A DNA stretch of 6,339 bases, from the NCBI GenBank assembly GCA_027592105.1, contig JAQCLA010000144.1:1-6339 (forward strand), in the 5' to 3' direction. The translations under genes and the position numbers were made by a program. This stretch comes from Pseudomonadota bacterium. Its GTDB lineage: Bacteria; Pseudomonadota; Alphaproteobacteria; Rhodobacterales; Rhodobacteraceae. Positions 1 through 5,143 of the stretch are shown here, in pieces. Under the pieces are notes generated by a model, which saw only the letters and a list, made by a program, of their open reading frames with translations, made no database searches and was not told where the DNA came from. Positions within the stretch are counted from its first letter, which is position 1; each line of letters opens with the position of its first letter.

Positions 1-1
1 A

Positions 2-91
2 TGGCGGAGGAGGTGGGATTCGAACCCACGGTACGCTTTCACGCACGCCGGTTTTCAAGACCGGTGCCTTAAACCGCTCGGCCACTCCTCC
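2..91 (-). tRNA. tRNA-Ser with anticodon UGA
   Basis: Read on the minus strand, the sequence folds as a complete class II tRNA. The acceptor stem is GGAGGAG (91-85) paired with CTCCTCC (12-6), followed by discriminator G at 5 and an encoded CCA at 4-2. The anticodon arm is CCGGT (64-60) with ACCGG (52-48), enclosing the seven-base loop CTTGAAA. The anticodon TGA at 57-55 reads UCA and other UCN serine codons. The T arm carries the canonical GGTTCGAATCC. A long variable arm lies between the anticodon and T arms, as expected for tRNA-Ser. The discriminator G and long variable arm are serine identity features. It is transcribed away from the protein genes. Its 3' end, the usual side for integrase attachment sites, faces the left edge, so any inserted element would lie outside this window. 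Confidence 0.97.
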
Positions 92-121
92 GCTGCGCAC
101 CCCTCTAGGGGGCTGCGATTG

Positions 122-148
122 ATTCTAAAAGACGCGCCGATAAAGCAA
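122..148 (-). promoter_or_regulatory. Possible promoter of the serine tRNA gene
   Basis: On the minus strand a -35-like TTGCTT (148-143) is followed after 15 bases by TAGAAT (127-122), a five-of-six match to the sigma-70 -10 box. Transcription would begin near 115, giving a leader of about 24 bases before the mature tRNA 5' end at 91. The spacer is shorter than the optimal 17, so this is only a candidate. Its position suits a tRNA gene that points away from its neighbour. Confidence 0.33.
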
Positions 149-180
149 CAGTTCGGCATGGTTGCGCCGCACGGGCCACA

Positions 181-210
181 AGCGGGTTTTCAGCCAAGAT
201 CAAACCCGCT
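181..210. repeat. Perfect 9-bp inverted repeat, operator-like
   Basis: AGCGGGTTT (181-189) and AAACCCGCT (202-210) are exact reverse complements separated by 12 bases. The arms overlap a possible forward promoter (187-215), so a regulator bound here could control the lipoprotein gene. As RNA it would form a hairpin. Neither strand has a run of T after it, so an intrinsic terminator is unlikely. The bound factor, if any, is unknown. Confidence 0.5.
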
Positions 211-215
211 ATCTT
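187..215 (+). promoter_or_regulatory. Possible promoter of the lipoprotein operon
   Basis: TTTTCA (187-192) and TATCTT (210-215) are separated by exactly 17 bases. Each matches the sigma-70 consensus at four of six positions. A start near 222 would give a leader of about 100 bases before the ATG at 324, and the leader would contain the 16-bp-period direct repeat. The match is modest and such hits arise by chance. The main support is optimal spacing and its coincidence with the inverted repeat. Confidence 0.25.
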
Positions 216-256
216 TCGACGCAGATGTGGACCGGGCGATCTCAAGAAACCGGCCG

Positions 257-287
257 AACAAACCGAGGCACAAACAAACCGAGGCAC
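257..287 (+). repeat. Two-copy direct repeat, 15 bp with period 16
   Basis: AACAAACCGAGGCAC occurs at 257-271 and again, without mismatch, at 273-287, with one intervening A. The repeat ends 36 bases before the chosen start codon of the SPOR lipoprotein gene. The 16-bp period is not a multiple of three, so it is not a coding repeat, and this stretch is most likely untranslated. Each copy contains a GAGG, which resembles a Shine-Dalgarno core. It may be a tandem binding site or a simple slippage duplication. Confidence 0.6.
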
Positions 288-323
288 GACATCGTGCTTT
301 TCGAGTGCGGACAGAGCAGGAAT

Positions 324-1229
324 ATGACCAGTATGCCCATGATTGCATCGCGTGCCCGTTTCGGGGCCGCCCTTTGCGCGCTTCTTTCTCTCGCCGCATG
401 TAGCGAGACCTTTCAACCTTTCGCGGGTCTCGGCACGCGCAACGCCACTGACGGCGGGGCGGCACCGAGCGGTGCGACACGCTTGATCGAACGCGATGTC
501 GAGGCGCCAGAACTTTTCGAAGTGACCGAAGAAGGTCTTTGGGATGGGCGCCCCTCGCTCGGCGGCGTTTGGGTCGCCCACCCAACCGCGACAGACCCCG
601 AGCGGGTGATCATCCGCAACGAGGAAAACGGTCGTTTCGTGATCGGCGCCCTGTTCCGGCGCGAACGCGATAATCCAGGTCCTGAATTGATGGTCTCCTC
701 GGATGCGGCCGCTGCGCTCAACATCTTGGCGGGTGATCCCACACAGCTTCAGGTCACAGCCTTGCGCCGCGAAGAGGTTGCCGACCCTGCCATCGCCCCC
801 ACGGCCGAGGCTGAAGCGACCCTTGCAGCCGCCGAAGGCGCCGAAACCGCAACACCGGCCTTTACCGCCACACCGTTGAATGACCCGATCACCACCGTCG
901 CGGCAGCAGCAATCGCGCAAAGCGAAGCGGCCGATACCAGCGCGCCAGTCGTCACCGAGGTTGCCGCGCGCGCGCCCGCCAGCGTGGGATCGAACCTGCA
1001 GCGCCCCTTAGTTCAGATCGGGATCTTCTCGGTCGAGGAGAATGCCAACAATACCGGCCAAGCCTTGCGCACCGCTGGTTTGATGCCGACGATCTATGAT
1101 CAAACCTCCAACGGGCGGCGCTTCTGGCGGGTGGTTGTCGGTCCGGCCTCGACAGCCGACGAGCGTGATGCCATTCTGTCGTCGGTCCGTGGTCTTGGCT
1201 TCGCGGATGCCTATTTCGTCACCCGCTGA
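324..1229 (+). CDS. SPOR-domain lipoprotein with an RlpA-like, probably inactive, barrel
   Basis: This 301-residue protein is predicted to be a lipoprotein that binds peptidoglycan. Residues 1-25 form a lipoprotein signal peptide with arginines at 10 and 12, a hydrophobic core and the lipobox LAAC, giving lipidated Cys26. Residues 68-148 resemble the double-psi beta-barrel of RlpA (AHP near 85-87, then a V.I.N..NGR strand, an SxxAAxAL helix and a VTAL strand). The acidic residues expected around RlpA's DRGP and iDLS motifs are absent, so lytic transglycosylase activity is doubtful. Residues 150-228 are an Ala/Thr/Pro-rich linker. Residues 229-301 form a SPOR domain (LVQIGIFSV, then FWRVVVGP), which in known proteins binds denuded glycan strands at the division septum. 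The frame is open from an ATG at 162, and 225 is also possible. I chose 324 because it places the signal peptide at the N terminus and follows AGCAGGA. The SPOR and lipobox calls are strong; the barrel call is inferred from pattern. Confidence 0.88.
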   Translation: MTSMPMIASRARFGAALCALLSLAACSETFQPFAGLGTRNATDGGAAPSGATRLIERDVEAPELFEVTEEGLWDGRPSLGGVWVAHPTATDPERVIIRNEENGRFVIGALFRRERDNPGPELMVSSDAAAALNILAGDPTQLQVTALRREEVADPAIAPTAEAEATLAAAEGAETATPAFTATPLNDPITTVAAAAIAQSEAADTSAPVVTEVAARAPASVGSNLQRPLVQIGIFSVEENANNTGQALRTAGLMPTIYDQTSNGRRFWRVVVGPASTADERDAILSSVRGLGFADAYFVTR

Positions 1230-1251
1230 CGCATAGAAACGAGAAATTTCA

Positions 1252-2454
1252 ATGGCTTTTGCCTTATCTGTCTGGATCCGAAACGCCGTCGTCATGGCGG
1301 CGCTTTTGGGCTGGGCGACCGTGTCGGCCACGGCGCAGGGCTATGAAACCGAAGCGACAGCGGCCTATGTGATCGATCATGGATCGGGACAGGTCTTGTT
1401 GGCGCATAATGCCGATGTTCCCTTGCCACCCGCCTCCATGTCGAAACTGATGACGCTGTTGATGGCCTTCGAGGCGCTGCGCGATGGGCGGCTTAGCCTC
1501 GAGACCCGGATCGGGGTCAGTGAACATGCAATGAGCTTTGGTGGCTCGACCATGTTCCTCAATACAACCGACCGCCCCACGGTCGAGGATTTGATCCGTG
1601 GCATCATTATCGTCTCGGGCAATGACGCCTCGGTCGCCTTGGCCGAAGCGCTCAGCCCGGATGGCACCGAAGCGGGTTTTGCGCGCATCGCGACCGAACG
1701 GGCGCGCGCGTTGGGCATGGCATCGACCACGATCGTGAATTCTTCGGGCTGGCCTGCACCGGGCCATGTGATGAGCATGCGCGATCTGGGCATCTTGGCC
1801 GAGGAAATCATCACCGCGCATCCCGAATATTATCGCTATTTCGTCGAGACGGAATTCGATTACGAAAACCGCGCACCTGCCAATCGCTTTAACCGCAACC
1901 CGCTGTTGGGATTAGGGATCGGCGCGGATGGGCTCAAGACCGGCCACACGCAAGAGGCGGGCTTCGGCCTTGTCGGCTCAGCCGTGCAAGGGTCACGTCG
2001 CGTAACCTTCGTGATCACCGGGCTGCAATCGGCCGAGGCGCGGGCGCGCGAAAGCGAGCGCATCCTCAACTGGGCCTTTCGGCAATTTGTCGAGCGCCAA
2101 GTCGTGACGCAAGGCACCGAAGTCGCGCGCGTGCCGGTTTTCATGGGCACAGGCCCCGATGTCGCCATCGCGCCCGCACGCGATCTGTCCTTGCTCGTGC
2201 CTGTCGTGGGCGAAGCACCGCTGCACGCAGAGATGACCTATATCAGCCCTGTGATCGCACCCGTAGCCATCGGTGACACATTGGGCGAGATGGTCGTGCG
2301 CTTAGGCGAAGGTGACGATTTGATCGAGCATCGGATCGCCCTTTTGGCGACGCAAGATGTGCCCGAAGGCGGCATAGTCGTGCGTCTGTCAACGGCGATG
2401 CGTGCGGTAATGGAAGAGGTCTTTGGCCCCACTCCGACACCTGCGGGCGGATGA
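1252..2454 (+). CDS. D-alanyl-D-alanine carboxypeptidase, PBP5/DacA-DacC type
   Basis: This penicillin-binding protein removes the terminal D-alanine from peptidoglycan pentapeptides in the periplasm, limiting cross-linking. It belongs to peptidase family S11. Residues 1-28 form a Sec signal peptide with likely cleavage after ATA. All three active-site motifs are intact: S62-M-S-K65 with nucleophile Ser62, S122-G-N124, and K229-T-G231 in GLKTGHT. The C-terminal part, roughly 285-380, fits the PBP5 beta-rich domain. The last helix (about 378-391) could be a weak membrane anchor, but it is followed by a Pro/Gly tail and is not a clear amphipathic anchor. The length of 400 residues is normal for the family. 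The gene starts 22 bases after the SPOR lipoprotein, with a weak GAGAAA at 1241-1246, and its TGA overlaps the tmk start. Being next to a septal peptidoglycan-binding lipoprotein suggests a shared role in wall remodelling at growth or division. I cannot separate the dacA, dacC and dacF subtypes by eye. Confidence 0.95.
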   Translation: MAFALSVWIRNAVVMAALLGWATVSATAQGYETEATAAYVIDHGSGQVLLAHNADVPLPPASMSKLMTLLMAFEALRDGRLSLETRIGVSEHAMSFGGSTMFLNTTDRPTVEDLIRGIIIVSGNDASVALAEALSPDGTEAGFARIATERARALGMASTTIVNSSGWPAPGHVMSMRDLGILAEEIITAHPEYYRYFVETEFDYENRAPANRFNRNPLLGLGIGADGLKTGHTQEAGFGLVGSAVQGSRRVTFVITGLQSAEARARESERILNWAFRQFVERQVVTQGTEVARVPVFMGTGPDVAIAPARDLSLLVPVVGEAPLHAEMTYISPVIAPVAIGDTLGEMVVRLGEGDDLIEHRIALLATQDVPEGGIVVRLSTAMRAVMEEVFGPTPTPAGG

Positions 2455-3083
2455 TGGCGGTGACACCGGGCCTCTTCATCAGCCTCGAGGGGATCGACGG
2501 CTCGGGCAAATCCACGCAGGCCAAGGGGCTGGCTGCATGGCTGCGCAACAAAGGCCGCGATCCTGTGCTGACCCGCGAGCCGGGCGGCGCACCCGGCGCC
2601 GAGGCGATCCGCCGCCTTTTGGTCGAGGGTGATCCGGACCGCTGGTCGCCGGAAACCGAGATCTTGCTATTCACGGCGGCCCGGCGCGACCATCTGGAGC
2701 GCACGATCCGCCCAGCATTGGCCGCAGGGCGCGATGTGATCACCGATCGTTTCGCCGATAGCACACGCGTTTACCAAGGGGCCACGCGCGGCGATCTGCG
2801 CGGGCTGGTCGATGATGTCCATGCCCGCGTGATCGGCATTGAACCCGATCTGACCTTGATCCTCGATATCGACCCGGAGGTTGCGCTGGCGCGCGGACTT
2901 GCCCGGCGATCGGGCGAAGATCGTTTCGAGGATTTCGGCCTTGGCTTTCAGAGAAAGCTGCATGATGGATTTCGTGCCTTGGCCAACGAAGCTCCGGGGC
3001 GCTGCGTCTTGATCGATGCAAACCGCACACCCGAGGCCATCGCCGCCGATATCACCGCCGCCGTGGCCAAGCGGCTGGGCTAG
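2451..3083 (+). CDS. tmk: Thymidylate kinase
   Basis: Thymidylate kinase phosphorylates dTMP to dTDP with ATP in the cytoplasm, an essential step towards dTTP. The 210-residue product has the usual bacterial length. The P-loop is GIDGSGKST at 14-22, with Lys20 and Ser21. TREPGG at 41-46 is part of the dTMP site. TDRF at 98-101 (Asp99, Arg100) followed by DSTRVYQG is the conserved DR(Y/F) and thymidine-binding region. A basic lid, about 148-158 (RGLARRSGEDR), carries arginines, as in type II enzymes such as that of E. coli. The start overlaps the carboxypeptidase stop as ATGA, which indicates translational coupling. A second ATG at 2454 would shorten the protein by one residue and cannot be excluded. 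The two genes downstream, holB and tatD, complete a gene order also found in E. coli. The gap after this gene carries two palindromes. Confidence 0.97.
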   Translation: MMAVTPGLFISLEGIDGSGKSTQAKGLAAWLRNKGRDPVLTREPGGAPGAEAIRRLLVEGDPDRWSPETEILLFTAARRDHLERTIRPALAAGRDVITDRFADSTRVYQGATRGDLRGLVDDVHARVIGIEPDLTLILDIDPEVALARGLARRSGEDRFEDFGLGFQRKLHDGFRALANEAPGRCVLIDANRTPEAIAADITAAVAKRLG

Positions 3084-3086
3084 GCT

Positions 3087-3104
3087 GAAAAACACGCGTT
3101 TTTC
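3087..3104. repeat. Imperfect CGCG palindrome after tmk
   Basis: GAAAAACACGCGTTTTTC begins four bases after the tmk stop codon. It has 7-bp complementary arms (GAAAAAC and GTTTTTC) around ACGC. As RNA it would be a weak, A/U-rich hairpin followed by GGGT, not a U-run, so it does not look like a strong intrinsic terminator. It closely resembles the second palindrome at 3134-3149, centred 46 bp away. Confidence 0.55.
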
Positions 3105-3158
3105 GGGTAGGCAGTCCCAAGGTTTCCAATACGGAAAACGCGCGTTTTCTGCCCCCCG
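3104..3158 (+). promoter_or_regulatory. Possible structured leader between tmk and holB
   Basis: CGGG (3104-3107) can pair with CCCG (3155-3158), and GGCAG (3110-3114) with CTGCC (3149-3153). This gives a nine-pair stem interrupted by a small internal loop and enclosing the second palindrome. It shares bases with both palindromes at their outer ends and would close 21 bases before the holB ATG. The pairing is visible in the sequence; a regulatory role is only inferred. No convincing -35/-10 pair was found here. Confidence 0.25.
3134..3149. repeat. Perfect 16-bp palindrome upstream of holB
   Basis: GAAAACGCGCGTTTTC is identical to its own reverse complement. It lies 30 bp upstream of the holB start codon. 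The shared core with the 3087-3104 element (A-tract, CGCG, T-tract) makes a paired operator for a dimeric regulator plausible, but I recognise no specific regulator. A short alternative hairpin, TTTCC (3123-3127) with GGAAA (3133-3137), would compete with folding of this palindrome in RNA. Confidence 0.6.
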
Positions 3159-3168
3159 AACTCGTGCT

Positions 3169-3172
3169 AGGA
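3169..3172 (+). promoter_or_regulatory. Shine-Dalgarno site of holB
   Basis: AGGA lies seven bases upstream of the ATG at 3180, the clearest ribosome binding site in the window. It supports 3180 as the true start. It also suggests that holB is translated independently of tmk rather than by coupling. Confidence 0.6.
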
Positions 3173-3179
3173 CAGGCCC

Positions 3180-4310
3180 ATGAGCGATGATGCCCTGCCA
3201 GAACCCGACCGCCTTGACGGCGCGCCCCACCCGCGCGAGACCGCAGCGCTTTTCGGACAAAACACGGCAGAGGCGCAATTCCTTGCGGCCTTCAACACCG
3301 GGCGTCTGCCGCATGGCTGGCTTTTGTTCGGCCCCAAGGGTATCGGCAAAGCCAGCTTTGCATGGCGCGCGGCCCGGTTCTTGCTGGCCACTCCCATCGT
3401 GCAAGATGATGGGCTATTCGGTGCGCCGCCTGCACCCGTCAGCCTTGATATCGGCGATGAACACCCGGTCGTGCCGCGCCTCAAAGCTCTCTCCGAGCCG
3501 GGGCTGTGCTTGATCCGGCGCGGGCCCCGCCCTGATGGCAAGGCGCTCTCCGATGTGATCCGCGTCGAAGAGGTGCGCCGCCTGAAGAACTTTTTCCAGA
3601 TGTCGGCAGGGGGCAATGGGCGGCGGGTCGTGATCGTGGATTGCGCCGACGAGATGAACCCGAACGCCGCCAATGCGCTGCTCAAAGAACTCGAAGAGCC
3701 TCCCGCCGATGCCGTGCTATTCTTGATCGCCCATCGCCCCTCGGGGTTGTTGCCGACGATCCGCTCGCGCTGTCGGGTGTTGCGGTTTCAACAGCTCGGG
3801 GCCGATGATCTGCGTGCGGCACTGAAACAGGCAGGCTTTGCCCCACCGCCCCAGATGGCCGGTCTGGCCGAATTGGCGGGCGGTTCCGTCGGCACGGCGG
3901 CACGGCTTTTGTCGCAAGACGGGCTTGGGCTTTACGCCGATTTGTTGCGCCTGCTACAGGGCTTGCCGCGCCTTGACCGCCCCCTTGCCTTGCAATTGGC
4001 CGATGCCACGGCGGGCAAACAGGGCGAAGACCGGTTCGATTTGACACTGAACCTGCTTGATACAGCACTGGCCCGCTTGGCACGGCGCGGGGCATCCGGC
4101 ATGCCCTTGCCTGAAATCGTGCAAGATGAAGATGCGCTTTTGGCACGCCTCTCGCCCGGCCCTTTGGCGGCGCGTGGCTGGGCCGATCTGGCCGCCTCGC
4201 TGACCCAACGGGCAAGACGGGGGCGCGCGGTGAACCTTGACCCTGCCGCGCTCACATTCGATATGTTCCTTGAACTCGACCGGCAGGCCGCGACCTTGCC
4301 CGCCGCCTGA
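3180..4310 (+). CDS. holB: DNA polymerase III subunit delta' (clamp loader)
   Basis: This 376-residue AAA+ protein is the delta' subunit of the clamp loader, which opens the beta sliding clamp and places it on primed DNA. The N-terminal region FGQNTAEAQFLAAFNTGRLPHGWLLFGP leads into a P-loop-like GPKGIGKAS at 51-59, retaining Lys57 but with Ala58 where Thr is usual. VIVDCADEM at 151-159 stands in place of Walker B. It is followed by NALLKELEEPP (165-175) and the SRC motif at 196-198, whose arginine in delta' acts in trans on the neighbouring ATPase subunit. Only three cysteines are present (110, 155, 198), so the four-cysteine zinc module of E. coli delta' is missing. The poor Walker motifs suggest a structural, non-hydrolysing subunit, as is known for delta'. 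The position between tmk and tatD confirms the identification. The C-terminal third is the helical collar domain, recognisable only by context. Confidence 0.95.
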   Translation: MSDDALPEPDRLDGAPHPRETAALFGQNTAEAQFLAAFNTGRLPHGWLLFGPKGIGKASFAWRAARFLLATPIVQDDGLFGAPPAPVSLDIGDEHPVVPRLKALSEPGLCLIRRGPRPDGKALSDVIRVEEVRRLKNFFQMSAGGNGRRVVIVDCADEMNPNAANALLKELEEPPADAVLFLIAHRPSGLLPTIRSRCRVLRFQQLGADDLRAALKQAGFAPPPQMAGLAELAGGSVGTAARLLSQDGLGLYADLLRLLQGLPRLDRPLALQLADATAGKQGEDRFDLTLNLLDTALARLARRGASGMPLPEIVQDEDALLARLSPGPLAARGWADLAASLTQRARRGRAVNLDPAALTFDMFLELDRQAATLPAA

Positions 4311-4329
4311 CCCGCAACAAGATTGCCCC

Positions 4330-5139
4330 ATGACAGATAGCCGACCACAGATTGTCGATAGCCATTGCCATCTCGACTTCGACAGCCTTGCGGGGGAATT
4401 GCCCGAGGTGGTCGCGCGCGCGACAGCTGCGGGTGTCACGCGCATGGTCACGATCTGCACAAGGCTGCGCAACGCGCCCGCCGTGCGCAGCATCGCCGAG
4501 GCGCATGGCCCGGTCTTTTGGGCTGCAGGCACCCACCCGATGAGTGCCGCCGACGAGCCCTTGGCCAGTGTCGCGGAACTTGAAGCACTCGCTTCGCATC
4601 CGAAGTTCGTGGGCATCGGTGAAACCGGGCTGGATTATCATTACACCGCCGAGAGCAAGGCCATCCAACAAGAGAGCCTGCGCATCCATATCGAGGCCGC
4701 GCGGCGCACGGGCCTGCCCTTGATCATCCATGCCCGCGATGCCGATGACGATATGGCCCGCATCCTGACCGAGGAATATCGCGCGGGCAGCTATACTTGC
4801 GTCATGCATTGTTTCAGCTCGACCCCGGCCCTCGCGCAGGCCGCCCTAGATCTGGGCTTTTACCTCTCGATGTCGGGGATCGCGGCCTTTCCCAAGTCGC
4901 AGGAATTGCGTGATATTTTCGCCGCAGCCCCGGTCGAGCGGGTCTTGTTGGAAACCGACAGTCCCTATCTTGCCCCGCCCCCCCATCGCGGCAAACGCAA
5001 TGAACCGGCCTATACCGCGCTGACAGCCAAGATCGGCGCCGAGGTCTTTGGGCTCAGCTATGCCGATTTCGCGCGGCAGACCTCGGCCAATTTCGACAGG
5101 CTCTTCTGGAAAGCCGCCGCTTGGGCAAAGGCCGCGTGA
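4330..5139 (+). CDS. tatD: TatD-family metal-dependent hydrolase/DNase (YcfH type)
   Basis: The TatD family consists of TIM-barrel metallohydrolases; characterised members are metal-dependent DNases with 3'-5' exonuclease activity. The 269-residue product shows the complete metal-site set: H12-x-H14 in DSHCHLDF, E98 in GIGETGLDYHY, H134 in PLIIHARD, H160 in CVMHCFS, and D210 in LLETDSPYLAP. RGKRNEP at 220-226 is a family signature. The open frame extends back to 4237 inside holB, but the start at 4330 gives the family-typical N terminus, with DSHCHLD near residue 10. It starts 19 bases after holB and lacks a strong Shine-Dalgarno site. The tmk-holB-ycfH order is the same as in E. coli, so this is best viewed as the YcfH-like member rather than a Tat secretion gene. 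The exact substrate in this organism is not known. Confidence 0.93.
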   Translation: MTDSRPQIVDSHCHLDFDSLAGELPEVVARATAAGVTRMVTICTRLRNAPAVRSIAEAHGPVFWAAGTHPMSAADEPLASVAELEALASHPKFVGIGETGLDYHYTAESKAIQQESLRIHIEAARRTGLPLIIHARDADDDMARILTEEYRAGSYTCVMHCFSSTPALAQAALDLGFYLSMSGIAAFPKSQELRDIFAAAPVERVLLETDSPYLAPPPHRGKRNEPAYTALTAKIGAEVFGLSYADFARQTSANFDRLFWKAAAWAKAA

Positions 5140-5143
5140 TCTG

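Noticed and set aside
98..113. CCCC-TCTA-GGGG short inverted repeat flanked by two copies of GCTGCG next to the tRNA
   Set aside because: The stem is only four pairs (or five with a two-base loop) and there is no T-run. It lies in the presumed tRNA 5' leader and may be chance.
162..323. N-terminal extension of the SPOR lipoprotein from ATG 162 or 225
   Set aside because: It would put a long charged segment before the signal peptide and would read through the inverted and direct repeats. ATG 324 has an AGCAGGA site and a proper signal peptide.
119..403. Forward open frame of 94 codons crossing the lipoprotein start
   Set aside because: It starts from TTG, shows no domain or ribosome binding site, and overlaps the lipoprotein signal peptide in another frame.
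105..920. Long minus-strand open frame of 271 codons rich in Cys, Gly and Arg
   Set aside because: It runs opposite the SPOR lipoprotein gene and has low-complexity, shadow-like composition with no recognisable domain. The forward frame has a lipobox and a SPOR domain.
3087..3104. Intrinsic terminator after tmk
   Set aside because: The hairpin is A/U-rich with few G-C pairs and is followed by GGGT rather than a U-run.
4237..4329. Upstream ATG extension of tatD into holB
   Set aside because: The extra 31 residues are a shadow of the holB C terminus. TatD proteins begin within about ten residues of the first HxH motif.
4978..4984. Run of seven C in tatD as a possible slippage or phase-variation site
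   Set aside because: It encodes the expected LAPPPHRGK family motif, the frame is intact, and housekeeping genes of this type are not known to phase vary.
5048..5143. Upstream ATG extension of the MBL-fold gene into tatD
   Set aside because: The added residues are an out-of-frame reading of tatD and do not resemble the family N terminus, which begins just before FTILGCGSSGG.
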